Under the pieces are notes generated by a model that worked only from the letters and a program-made list of their open reading frames with translations, was not told the DNA's origin and did no database searches. Below, piece by piece: positions 1-6,578 of a stretch of 11,427 nucleotides of DNA. The DNA is from an uncultured Pseudogracilibacillus sp. (lineage in GTDB: Bacteria; Bacillota; Bacilli; Bacillales; Amphibacillaceae), in the NCBI GenBank assembly GCA_937960785.1, contig CALGOZ010000043.1, forward strand, positions 1 through 11,427, read 5' to 3'. Position 1 is the first letter of the stretch; every line of letters starts with the position of its first letter. The position numbers and the translations under genes are program-made.

Positions 1-11
1 TTAACTAACAA

Positions 12-26
12 TGAGAATCATTATCA
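12..26 (+). promoter_or_regulatory. Fur box (iron-responsive operator)
   Basis: The 15 bases TGAGAATCATTATCA match the Bacillus 7-1-7 Fur consensus TGATAATNATTATCA at 13 of 14 informative positions; only the fourth base differs. The site sits where the -35 region of the downstream promoter should be, so bound Fur would block RNA polymerase when iron is plentiful. The downstream gene encodes a siderophore-binding lipoprotein, which is a standard Fur target, so site and gene support each other. A second, weaker Fur-like half-site (AATGATTCTC, 52-61) lies on the other side of the -10 element. Confidence 0.88.
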
Positions 27-42
27 GTTAATGTTATATAAT
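14..42 (+). promoter_or_regulatory. Sigma-A-type promoter of the siderophore-binding gene
   Basis: A perfect -10 hexamer TATAAT is at 37-42. With a 17-base spacer the -35 would be AGAATC at 14-19, a poor match to TTGACA that lies wholly inside the Fur box. Transcription should begin near base 49, giving a leader of about 38 bases before the ATG at 87. The -10 is convincing; the -35 is assigned only by spacing. Confidence 0.55.
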
Positions 43-86
43 TTATTGAAAAATGATTCTCGACTAAATATATGAGGTGATTTTTG

Positions 87-1019
87 ATGAGAAAGTCTAT
101 TTTTCTAATCAGTATCGCAATTTTGCTCCTTGTGTTAGTCGGTTGTCAAGCTGAGGAACTTAAAGAATCTTCTAGTAGTAAAGAAACTGTTACAGTCGTT
201 CATGAGCTTGATGAAACTGTTGTCAAGAAAAATCCTGAAACAGTTGTTGTTTTTGATTTTGGGATGCTGGACACATTGGATTATTTAAACATTGATGTAG
301 TTGCCCTTCCCCAAATGAATGTTCCAAGTTATCTAAGTAAATACGAATCCGATGATTATGAGAATGTCGGTAGTTTAAAAGAACCTGATTTTGAAAAAAT
401 TAACGAATTACAACCAGATTTAATCATTATCTCGGGTCGACAAGCTGATTTATATAATGAATTAAGTCAAATTGCCCCAACGATTTATGTAGGACTTGAC
501 TATGATAATTATATAAAATCCTTTAAGAAAAATGTGGAAATAATTGGTGAAATATTTTCTAAAGAAGCTGAAGTAGAAGAAGCTTTAAAAGAAATTGATG
601 AAAAAATTGCTAAAGTACAAGCTAAGGCGAGTGATTTACATAAAGAAGCCTTAATTCTTCTAGCAAACGATAACGAAATTAGCGCTTATGGAAAGAACTC
701 CCGATTTGGTATAATCCATGATGTCTTTGGTATTCCTCCTGTAGATGAAGAAATTGAAGTTTCAACCCACGGTATGAGTGTAACTTTTGAATATATTGTC
801 GAGAAAAATCCAGATATTATGTATGTAATCGATCGAAGTCAAGCAATTGGCAATGAGTCTACCGTTAAAAATGTGATCGAAAATGAGCTTGTCGCAAAGA
901 CAAAGGCTATGCAAAATGATGATATATATTATTTAAATCCTGAACTATGGTATTTATCTGGTGGAGGAATTATTTCAGTTACAGAAATGATTGATGAGAT
1001 AGATAATAGTCTGCCATAA
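87..1019 (+). CDS. yclQ: Siderophore (petrobactin-type) ABC transporter substrate-binding lipoprotein, YclQ-like
   Basis: Extracellular solute-binding lipoprotein that captures a ferric siderophore and hands it to an ABC permease in the membrane. The 310-residue product begins with a short basic n-region and a hydrophobic stretch ending in a lipobox, LVGC, so Cys20 should be lipidated. It resembles B. subtilis YclQ (petrobactin-binding, class III FecB/FhuD fold) along its whole length: VVVFDFGMLDTLD (residues 53-65), NVGSLKEPDFEKI (93-105), PDLIIISGRQA (110-120), a long linking helix near 141-182, SRFGIIHDVFG (205-215), EVSTHG (224-229) and WYLSGGG (288-294). ATG 87 is preferred over the in-frame TTG at 84 because the ribosome binding site AGGTGA ends 6 bases before the ATG and only 3 before the TTG. 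A Fur box covers the promoter and a terminator follows, so it can be transcribed alone. In B. subtilis yclQ is the last gene of yclNOPQ; no permease or ATPase gene is visible here, though anything upstream of base 1 cannot be seen. Petrobactin specificity is inferred from similarity only. Confidence 0.9.
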   Translation: MRKSIFLISIAILLLVLVGCQAEELKESSSSKETVTVVHELDETVVKKNPETVVVFDFGMLDTLDYLNIDVVALPQMNVPSYLSKYESDDYENVGSLKEPDFEKINELQPDLIIISGRQADLYNELSQIAPTIYVGLDYDNYIKSFKKNVEIIGEIFSKEAEVEEALKEIDEKIAKVQAKASDLHKEALILLANDNEISAYGKNSRFGIIHDVFGIPPVDEEIEVSTHGMSVTFEYIVEKNPDIMYVIDRSQAIGNESTVKNVIENELVAKTKAMQNDDIYYLNPELWYLSGGGIISVTEMIDEIDNSLP

Positions 1020-1053
1020 TAATATTTTCCGTAAAGTTATAGTTATTAAAATT

Positions 1054-1098
1054 GGACTGAACCCTTCACAATAAAAGAGTTCAGTCCTTTCTTTTATT
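1054..1098 (+). terminator. Intrinsic terminator between convergent genes, possibly bidirectional
   Basis: GGACTGAAC (1054-1062) pairs perfectly with GTTCAGTCC (1079-1087). After a one-base mismatch, CTT (1064-1066) can also pair with AAG (1075-1077), leaving an 8-base loop. On the plus strand the stem runs straight into TTTCTTTTATT, a good U-tract for ending the siderophore gene 34 bases after its stop. Read on the minus strand the same stem is followed by AATTTTAAT, so it could also end ynbB transcription coming the other way. Confidence 0.82.
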
Positions 1099-1111
1099 CT
1101 AATTAAACAAA

Positions 1112-2359
1112 TTAGGAGTTTATAGATACATAACCTTTTTCAACAAAGGATTTCATCGTTTCGATAATCGCTATTTTAACGTGAGCATACGTTAATCCCC
1201 CTTGTAAAAAGGCGATATAGGGTGGTCGAATTGGACCATCGATGGATAATTCAATACTTGAACCTTGGATAAAGGTTCCCGCTGCCATAATTACTTTTTC
1301 ATCATATCCTGGCATTTCACTCGGATACGGTGCAACGTAAGAATTTACCGGAGAGTTCGCTTGAATTTGTTCACAGAAATAAATCATTTTTTCTTCATCG
1401 TAAAATTTCATCGATTGGATAAGATCCGTCCGGAAATCGTCCGACTTCGGTGTTGCTTCAATTCCGAAGTGTTCCATCATTTTCGCTGTAAAAACTGCCC
1501 CCTTCAAAGCTTCGCCAACAATATGAGGGGCGAGGAAAAAGCCTTGGTACATTTCTTGAAGCATATGTAATGTAGCTCCAGCTTCCTTTCCTAAACCTGG
1601 CGCTGTAAGCCAGTTTGCTGCAGCATCGACTAAATCTTCGCGTCCAACGATATATCCCCCAGCCCGGACGAGTCCTCCCCCTGGATTTTTAATTAACGAA
1701 CCAGCGATTATATCGACGCCAACTTCTAAAGGTTCTTTATCTTCGACGAACTCCCCGTAGCAATTATCGACAAAAATAATTAACTCTTCATCAATTCCTT
1801 TTACGAAGTTAACCATTTCTTCGATTTGTGCAATTGTAAAGCTTGGACGATCCTCGTAGCCTTTAGACCGCTGGATTCCGATAACTTTTGTTCTTTCGTT
1901 AATTTTCTCTTTAACGGTATCGAAATCGACGGTATTGTCCTCTAGTAATGGAACTTCATCGTAAGCAATCCCGAGCTCTTTCATCGAACCCGGTGTATTT
2001 CCTCGCTTACCAATTACTTCTTCTAATGTATCGTACGGGGCTCCTGTAATATATAACAATTCATCTCCAGGTCGAAGCATTCCAAATAAGGCAGTGGAAA
2101 TTGCATGCGTACCGGAGACGATCTGAGGTCGTACTAAAGCATCTTCACCACGGAAAACTCGTGCATACACTGCTTCTAAAATATCCCTTCCACTATCATC
2201 ATAACCATATCCATCAGTCGAACTAAAATGATGGTCCCCGACATGTTCTTCTTGGAAGGCTTCGAGAACTTTTCGTTGGTTCTTATAAACAGTTTGTTCA
2301 ATTTGTTTAAATTGGTTTTCACATTGTTTTTCTAATTTTGTTGCGATTTGTTCTAACAC
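1112..2359 (-). CDS. ynbB: PLP-dependent methionine gamma-lyase family protein (aluminium resistance protein family), YnbB
   Basis: A 415-residue member of the fold-type I PLP family annotated as methionine gamma-lyase family or aluminium resistance protein (B. subtilis YnbB is of similar length). Visible landmarks are SSTDGYGYDDSGRD (46-59), the cofactor-cradling segment RPQIVSGTHA (77-86), the aspartate of IFVDNCYGEF (195-204) expected to bind the pyridine nitrogen, and GSLIKNPGGG (220-229) whose Lys224 should form the Schiff base. The physiological substrate is not established for this family, so both family names should be read as labels. The start is GTG, 9 bases after AAGGAG, which lies within the last codons of hflX. 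The gap to hflX is only 4 bases, so the two are translationally coupled. In B. subtilis glnR and glnA follow this gene; here a convergent siderophore-uptake gene does instead. Confidence 0.9.
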   Translation of the reverse strand: MLEQIATKLEKQCENQFKQIEQTVYKNQRKVLEAFQEEHVGDHHFSSTDGYGYDDSGRDILEAVYARVFRGEDALVRPQIVSGTHAISTALFGMLRPGDELLYITGAPYDTLEEVIGKRGNTPGSMKELGIAYDEVPLLEDNTVDFDTVKEKINERTKVIGIQRSKGYEDRPSFTIAQIEEMVNFVKGIDEELIIFVDNCYGEFVEDKEPLEVGVDIIAGSLIKNPGGGLVRAGGYIVGREDLVDAAANWLTAPGLGKEAGATLHMLQEMYQGFFLAPHIVGEALKGAVFTAKMMEHFGIEATPKSDDFRTDLIQSMKFYDEEKMIYFCEQIQANSPVNSYVAPYPSEMPGYDEKVIMAAGTFIQGSSIELSIDGPIRPPYIAFLQGGLTYAHVKIAIIETMKSFVEKGYVSINS

Positions 2360-2363
2360 TTTC

Positions 2364-3602
2364 TTAGTCTCCTTTTATCATTGTTTCAATCGGATATTTC
2401 TTTGGTATATAACCTTCGACGACGTACATATTTTTATGTTCATCGAAGTATTTATTAATAATAATCGTATGGATGGAAAAAAGGTGTAATGCTTTACCTT
2501 GATCCGGTCGAAGCATTATATGGTAATGGTCCCACTCTTCTTTTAAACGCTTTTCAATCGTGACGAGTAAATGGTCAATATCCTCCCGGTCGTAAGCACT
2601 AATTAGCATCGATGGATGCTCTGTTGGGAAGAAATCTTCCGTTAATAAATCCCGTTTATTATAGATAGTGAGCATGGGGATATGATTGGCTCCTAATTCA
2701 TGTAAAATTGAATGAACCGTTGCAATATGTTGCTCTTGATCAGGATGGGAGGCATCGACAACATGTAATAAAAAGTCTGCCTCGGTCACTTCTTCTAACG
2801 TCGACTTAAAGGCTGCAATCAAGGAGGTCGGTAACGCTTGTAAAAATCCAACCGTATCCGTTAATAGCGTTTCAAAGCCCGAGGGAAGATGAATCTTACG
2901 AGTTAACGGGTCGAGTGTTGCAAATAGTAAGTCTTCCTCCCTCGTTGCTTCTTCAGCAAGTCGATTAAAAATGGTCGATTTTCCAGCATTCGTATACCCT
3001 ACAAGTGCAATTTGGAAGGCATAATTTCTCTGTCTTCGTTTACGATATTGTTCTCGTTGTTTTACAATATCTTGTAAACGTCGTTTAATATCGTCGATTC
3101 GTCTACGAATGTGACGCTGGTCTGTCTCGAGCTTTGTCTCACCCGGTCCACGAGTTCCAATACCTCCACCGAGTCGGGATAAAACGAGTCCCATACCGTA
3201 AAGACGAGGCAACATATATTCTAATTGGGCTAACTCTACTTGTAATTGCCCTTCCCTCGTTTTTGCCCGACTGGCGAAAATATCCAAAATAAGTTGGCTT
3301 CGATCGATGACGCGAACACCGAAATGTTCGTTTAAATTTCTTAATTGACTTGGGGATAATTCATCATTTGCAATAACAAGATGAATATCGAGGGCTTCTA
3401 CTGCTCGTTCTATTTCCTTTACTTTCCCTTCACCGACATAAGTAGCAGGGTGGATATGTTCACGATTTTGTGTCATTACTTTACGGACAATTCCACCTGC
3501 TGTATGACTTAGGGATTTCATCTCTTCAATTGTCGACTCGAAATGGTGCGCTGGAGTATCATACGTTTTTACTGCGACGATTAAGACGTTTTCCTTTGTC
3601 AA
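2364..3602 (-). CDS. hflX: Ribosome-associated GTPase HflX
   Basis: A 412-residue TRAFAC-class GTPase (YnbA in B. subtilis). HflX proteins bind the 50S subunit and can split or rescue stalled 70S ribosomes under stress, in the cytoplasm. The N-terminal HflX domain shows YVGEGKVKEI (55-64) and ANDELSPSQLRNL (78-90), and the family signature GGGIGTRGPGETKLE spans 145-159. A basic coiled linker (about 163-192) precedes the G domain: G1 GYTNAGKS (202-209), switch I around FATLDPLTR (227-235), G3 DTVGF (249-253), G4 NKRD (315-318) and G5-like SAYD (335-338). All nucleotide-binding motifs are intact. The start is a TTG preceded by AGAGGT with a 6-base spacer; no better ATG is nearby. Its own promoter lies just upstream, and its last codons carry the ribosome binding site of ynbB. 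Confidence 0.95.
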   Translation of the reverse strand: MTKENVLIVAVKTYDTPAHHFESTIEEMKSLSHTAGGIVRKVMTQNREHIHPATYVGEGKVKEIERAVEALDIHLVIANDELSPSQLRNLNEHFGVRVIDRSQLILDIFASRAKTREGQLQVELAQLEYMLPRLYGMGLVLSRLGGGIGTRGPGETKLETDQRHIRRRIDDIKRRLQDIVKQREQYRKRRQRNYAFQIALVGYTNAGKSTIFNRLAEEATREEDLLFATLDPLTRKIHLPSGFETLLTDTVGFLQALPTSLIAAFKSTLEEVTEADFLLHVVDASHPDQEQHIATVHSILHELGANHIPMLTIYNKRDLLTEDFFPTEHPSMLISAYDREDIDHLLVTIEKRLKEEWDHYHIMLRPDQGKALHLFSIHTIIINKYFDEHKNMYVVEGYIPKKYPIETMIKGD

Positions 3603-3640
3603 ATTTGTACCTCTTTTCTTATACTATTTAAATGGCGTTA

Positions 3641-3669
3641 CTTATATTTTTTCATCTTTACGATGTAAA
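3641..3669 (-). promoter_or_regulatory. Sigma-A-type promoter for hflX-ynbB
   Basis: On the minus strand TTTACA (3669-3664) and TATAAG (3646-3641) are separated by exactly 17 bases, each hexamer matching the sigma-A consensus at 5 of 6 positions. Transcription would start near 3634, about 32 bases before the hflX TTG. This would make hflX-ynbB independent of the sporulation gene spoVK, after which I see no strong terminator. Confidence 0.65.
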
Positions 3670-3698
3670 TTCAATTAAATGTATCTTATATTTACGCT

Positions 3699-4619
3699 TT
3701 AACCTAGGGCAAAGGCAATATCCTCTTCGGTAAGGTAAAGTAGATCGTCATGAGAAAGATTCACTTTATCAACTAAACGTAAAGACTGCATTCGGATGGC
3801 TTTTTCAATGACGTTTCTTACCATTCGGCCATTGGCAAAATCGATTGTACGGCTCGCTTTTTGTTTTCTTAGTTCGTGTTTTAAATACCATTTAGCTTCT
3901 TTTGTTAATGCATATTGCCTTTCATGTACAATTTGCTTTGCAATTAATAATAATTCATTAACGGAATAATCAGGAAAGGAATGAATAAAGGGAAAACGTG
4001 AAGCTAAACCAGGATTCATCCGTAAAAAATAATGCATCTCTTTTGGATAACCAGCTAAAATTAATACGAATTGGTCAGCAAAATCCTCCATTTGTTTAAC
4101 TAACGTATCGATAGCTTCCCTGCCAAAATCTTTTTCTCCTCCACGGGCTAACGCATATGCTTCGTCGATAAATAGTACTCCACCTAGGGATTTTTCGATT
4201 AGGTTACGGGTTTTTTGTGCTGTTTGCCCGATATATTCTCCGACTAAATCTGCTCTTTCCGCCTCGATGAACAACCGTTTTGAAATTAAATTTAATTCAT
4301 AAAAACAAGTCGCTAATTGTCTTGCAACTGTTGTTTTTCCTGTTCCAGGATTTCCGGTAAAAATCATATGCAATACTTGAGGTTCTGTTAACAAACCTTG
4401 ACGTTTTCTCTCATCGTTAATTAATTTCGTTGCATAAATTTCTTTTACACTTTCTTTTATATGTTTTAAACCGATAAAAGAAGAAAAATACGTATCGATT
4501 ACTTGTAAAGGGCTAGAGTTGAAGGAAGTCCCTTGTTCAGCTTTATTCTTCCATTCTTGTTGCTCATGAAGAACGATATTGATTTGATTTTTCTCTTTTA
4601 CAATTTGTTTTGCATTCAT
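3699..4619 (-). CDS. spoVK: Stage V sporulation protein K, AAA+ ATPase
   Basis: A 306-residue CbxX/CfxQ-type AAA+ ATPase needed in B. subtilis for late spore maturation, where it is made in the mother cell; its molecular target is not known. After a variable N-terminal region (about 1-45) the AAA+ core shows Walker A GNPGTGKT (89-96), the pore-loop-like segment DLVGEYIGQT (114-123), Walker B VLFIDEAYA (138-146), sensor 1 around VLILAGY (175-181), an arginine-finger region in NPGLASRFP (192-200) and a sensor 2-type segment GRMVRNVIEKA (264-274). No key residue is missing. The ATG has the ribosome binding site GAGGTGG 4 bases away. It lies upstream of hflX as in B. subtilis, but hfq immediately before it ends in a strong terminator, so spoVK should have its own promoter. 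Confidence 0.93.
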   Translation of the reverse strand: MNAKQIVKEKNQINIVLHEQQEWKNKAEQGTSFNSSPLQVIDTYFSSFIGLKHIKESVKEIYATKLINDERKRQGLLTEPQVLHMIFTGNPGTGKTTVARQLATCFYELNLISKRLFIEAERADLVGEYIGQTAQKTRNLIEKSLGGVLFIDEAYALARGGEKDFGREAIDTLVKQMEDFADQFVLILAGYPKEMHYFLRMNPGLASRFPFIHSFPDYSVNELLLIAKQIVHERQYALTKEAKWYLKHELRKQKASRTIDFANGRMVRNVIEKAIRMQSLRLVDKVNLSHDDLLYLTEEDIAFALG

Positions 4620-4696
4620 ATGACCACCTCACTGTTTACTATACGCAAGTGTAGGGATTTTCGTGATAATCGCCTAAAATTAATGCACTTAATAGT

Positions 4697-4723
4697 TTTG
4701 TAAAAGAGATTGAACTAATATGA
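4697..4723 (-). promoter_or_regulatory. Possible sigma-E-like promoter of spoVK
   Basis: The minus strand carries TCATATT (4723-4717), an exact match to the sigma-E -35 pattern, followed 12 bases later by TTTACAAA (4704-4697), which matches the -10 pattern CATACAAT at 5 of 8 positions. The spacing is shorter than the usual 14-15 bases and the -10 is weak. It is listed because spoVK is known to belong to the sigma-E regulon in B. subtilis and a promoter is needed in this gap. Confidence 0.25.
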
Positions 4724-4735
4724 AAGAGTTGCAAT

Positions 4736-4774
4736 TTTAAATAAAATAGGCATCGAATAATCGATGCCTATTTT
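4736..4774 (-). terminator. Strong intrinsic terminator after hfq
   Basis: AAAATAGGCATCGA (4743-4756) pairs perfectly over 14 bases with TCGATGCCTATTTT (4761-4774) around a 4-base loop. On the minus strand the stem begins 7 bases after the hfq stop codon and its 3' arm ends in TTTTATTT. This should end the mutS-to-hfq transcription unit and isolate spoVK. The stem is symmetric and also ends in four T on the plus strand, but no plus-strand gene needs it. Confidence 0.9.
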
Positions 4775-4781
4775 AGAAATA

Positions 4782-5009
4782 CTATTCTCTATTTTCTAGT
4801 TGGACATTTTTTGAAGGGACGAAGGTTGAAATTGCATGTTTATAAATTAATTGTTCTTTTCCTTCCGTTTCCAGTAAAACTGTGAAATTATCAAAGGCTT
4901 TAATATTTCCGCGGAGCTGGAATCCATTTGTTAAAAAGACGGTTACCGCGATTCGCTCTTTCCGGAGCACGTTTAAATAATGATCTTGAATGTTTACTTG
5001 TTGGGCCAT
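4782..5009 (-). CDS. hfq: RNA chaperone Hfq
   Basis: A 75-residue Sm-fold protein that assembles into a hexameric ring and binds small RNAs and mRNAs. It shows the Sm1 pattern NIQDHYLN ... VTVFLTNGFQLRGNIKAFDNFTVLL and the Sm2 signature IYKHAIST, all close to B. subtilis Hfq, followed by a very short C-terminal tail typical of Firmicute Hfq. A longer reading from the TTG at 5027 (81 residues) is unlikely: its extra codons are the ribosome binding site itself. GAGGAGGAAG lies at 5025-5016, with AGGAGG 9 bases before the ATG at 5009. It follows miaA by 96 bases, as in many bacteria, and is closed by a strong terminator. Regulation may include the hairpin in its leader. In Gram-positive bacteria its role in small-RNA regulation is often mild. 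Confidence 0.96.
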   Translation of the reverse strand: MAQQVNIQDHYLNVLRKERIAVTVFLTNGFQLRGNIKAFDNFTVLLETEGKEQLIYKHAISTFVPSKNVQLENRE

Positions 5010-5043
5010 AGTTTTCTTCCTCCTCAATTATATCTATTTATTA

Positions 5044-5064
5044 AAAGAAGCGGAGATTCCGCTT
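5044..5064 (-). terminator. Weak hairpin between miaA and hfq, possible attenuator
   Basis: On the minus strand AAGCGGA and TCCGCTT form a perfect 7-base stem (5064-5058 with 5054-5048) around a 3-base loop, followed by CTTTTAAT. It lies 41 bases after the miaA stop and 38 bases before the hfq start. The stem is short for an efficient terminator, so partial termination or mRNA end protection is more likely than a full stop. Confidence 0.45.
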
Positions 5065-5105
5065 ATGACGCCATATTTATTGTATAGCATTTGATGTGTA
5101 TGAGA

Positions 5106-6032
5106 TTATGTCGATAAAAATTGTTCGATTCGTTTTTCGATTTTTAAATAAGACTCCTCTCGCGCCTTCGTTAAGTCGAACCATTCGACGTTCATTTTAT
5201 TTTTAAACCAAGTTAATTGTCTTTTGGCATAGCGTCTTGTATTACGTTTTAATAGTTGAATAGATTGTTCAAGCGATTGTTCGCCTTTAAAATAAGGGAT
5301 GAATTCCTTATATCCTATTGCTTTCATTGCTTGACTATCTTCAAGATTTTGATCGATCAGCTCTTTTACCTCTTCGACTAATCCTAGATCAATCATTTCA
5401 TCAACTCGTTTATTAATTTTTTCATAAAGGATCGATCGCTCCATCGTAAGTCCGATTAGTAAATAGTCGTAAATTGGTTCAGACTTTTGTTGTTTATGGT
5501 ATTCACTCATCGTCATTCCCGTCGTTTCATAAATTTCTAAAGCACGAATAACACGACGATAATTGTTTGGATGAATTTTTTCTGCTTGATAGGGATCGAT
5601 TTTTTTTAATTTTTCATATAGCGGTAACACGCCTTTTTCGCGAACGAATGTTTCTAATCTTTTAGTGATTGCTGGGTCACGCTTTCGGTCTGAAAAGTCG
5701 TAATCATATAAAACTGATTTTATGTAAAGACCGGTACCTCCAACGATAAAAGGTAGCCGATTTCGTTCGGTAATATCCTTAATATGTTGTTGTACGAGCG
5801 TTTTAAATTGAGCGACGGAGAAGTCCTCGCCCGGATTACGAATGTCCAGCATGTAATGAGGAATGTCTTCTTTTTCTTCTTCTGTAATTTTACTCGTTCC
5901 TATATCCATCCCTTTGTATATTTGCATCGAATCGCCACTTATAATTTCTCCATCGAATCGTTTAGCTAAACGAATACTCAAGCTAGTTTTACCGACTGCT
6001 GTCGGACCGACAATTGCGATAACTTTCTTCAC
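5106..6032 (-). CDS. miaA: tRNA dimethylallyltransferase MiaA
   Basis: Transfers the dimethylallyl group of DMAPP to N6 of A37 in tRNAs reading UNN codons, forming i6A, which stabilises codon-anticodon pairing. The 308 residues match the usual length. Motifs in order: P-loop GPTAVGKTS (9-17), SGDSMQIY (32-39) with the catalytic-type aspartate, PHYMLDI (58-64), VGGTGLYIK (97-105), the tRNA-binding segment IHPNNYRRVIRALEI (153-167), QAMKAIGYKEF (234-244) and the basic C-terminal RNTRRYAKRQLTWFK (263-277). The start is GTG, 9 bases after AGGGG. That ribosome binding site abuts the stop codon of the upstream Dps-like gene, only 15 bases separate the genes, and they are surely cotranscribed. hfq follows. 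Confidence 0.96.
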   Translation of the reverse strand: MKKVIAIVGPTAVGKTSLSIRLAKRFDGEIISGDSMQIYKGMDIGTSKITEEEKEDIPHYMLDIRNPGEDFSVAQFKTLVQQHIKDITERNRLPFIVGGTGLYIKSVLYDYDFSDRKRDPAITKRLETFVREKGVLPLYEKLKKIDPYQAEKIHPNNYRRVIRALEIYETTGMTMSEYHKQQKSEPIYDYLLIGLTMERSILYEKINKRVDEMIDLGLVEEVKELIDQNLEDSQAMKAIGYKEFIPYFKGEQSLEQSIQLLKRNTRRYAKRQLTWFKNKMNVEWFDLTKAREESYLKIEKRIEQFLST

Positions 6033-6047
6033 TACATATGTCCCCTA

Positions 6048-6494
6048 TTATTCAAATGATACATCATGAAACTTATTCAAAAGCTCACTCATATTAAGTT
6101 GTAATTGTAATAAGAAGAAGGTTGTTAACAAATCGTTATTTTTTTCAGCTAATGGAATACCTTCTTCTTTTATTTCCCGATTAATTTGTCGTAGATCTTT
6201 ACTTAGTTGTGAAAACATTTCTTCCTCTAAATCATCAGCTTCCGCTTCTTCAAGGGAAGCCTCTTTTATAAATTTTACCATTGTTGCAAATGGTTTTCCA
6301 TCGAGATATAAAATATGTTGTGCTATTTTTTCCAAGTCTTCTTGCCATTTTCGCTGAAATGAAGCAAACACTTGCTTTAATGTAATGACATGAGGTCCTT
6401 TAGCAAACCATTGATAACGATACAGTTTCGTATAAACGACAAAATAATTTGCTAACAATCGATTTAGAAATAAGATGACGCGTTGTTTTTCCAT
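6048..6494 (-). CDS. Dps-like (ferritin superfamily) protein lacking the ferroxidase residues
   Basis: A 148-residue, probably all-helical protein. Residues 9-84 align without gaps to the N-terminal half of classical Dps, as I recall the Listeria innocua sequence: shared features include FLN..LAN (9-16), TK (22-23), W29, the G33 turn, TL (38-39), GKPFATM (66-72) and F..EASLEEA (75-84). The five ferroxidase ligands of Listeria Dps (His31, His43, Asp47, Asp58, Glu62) fall on Gln28, Lys40, Ala44, Glu55 and Gln59, so none is retained and only Glu55 is a conservative change. The C-terminal DKHIWM-type segment of Dps is also not recognisable. It is therefore unlikely to oxidise iron in the normal way; a structural, DNA-binding or scaffold role is conceivable but unknown. 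The ATG has the ribosome binding site GAGGTGG 4 bases upstream. It lies 84 bases after mutL and 15 before miaA, in the same direction. A TATAAT at 6542-6537 could serve a local promoter but has no good -35. The reading frame is intact with normal signals, so it looks like a functional gene. Confidence 0.72.
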   Translation of the reverse strand: MEKQRVILFLNRLLANYFVVYTKLYRYQWFAKGPHVITLKQVFASFQRKWQEDLEKIAQHILYLDGKPFATMVKFIKEASLEEAEADDLEEEMFSQLSKDLRQINREIKEEGIPLAEKNNDLLTTFFLLQLQLNMSELLNKFHDVSFE

Positions 6495-6578
6495 AAGCCA
6501 CCTCTTGTTTGTTGAACGAAATTTTCGCTCATTTTTATTATATTAGGATGGCTTGAAAATTATTATTTTATGCATTCA

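Noticed and set aside
1265..1570. 101-codon plus-strand frame opposite ynbB
   Set aside because: It lies wholly within the well-supported ynbB on the other strand, has no ribosome binding site of note and a composition typical of an antisense shadow.
4620..4680. CCTACACT and CGTATAGT on the minus strand just before spoVK as alternative sigma-E -10 elements
   Set aside because: Each resembles CATACACT, but neither has a -35-like sequence at the proper distance.
5010..5027. Hfq extended by six residues from a TTG at 5027
   Set aside because: The extra codons are the GAGGAGGAAG ribosome binding site itself; family N-termini begin near the ATG at 5009.
5026..5034. TATAAT on the minus strand just before hfq as a promoter
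   Set aside because: It is only two bases from the ribosome binding site, so transcription would start inside that site, and there is no -35 match 17 bases upstream.
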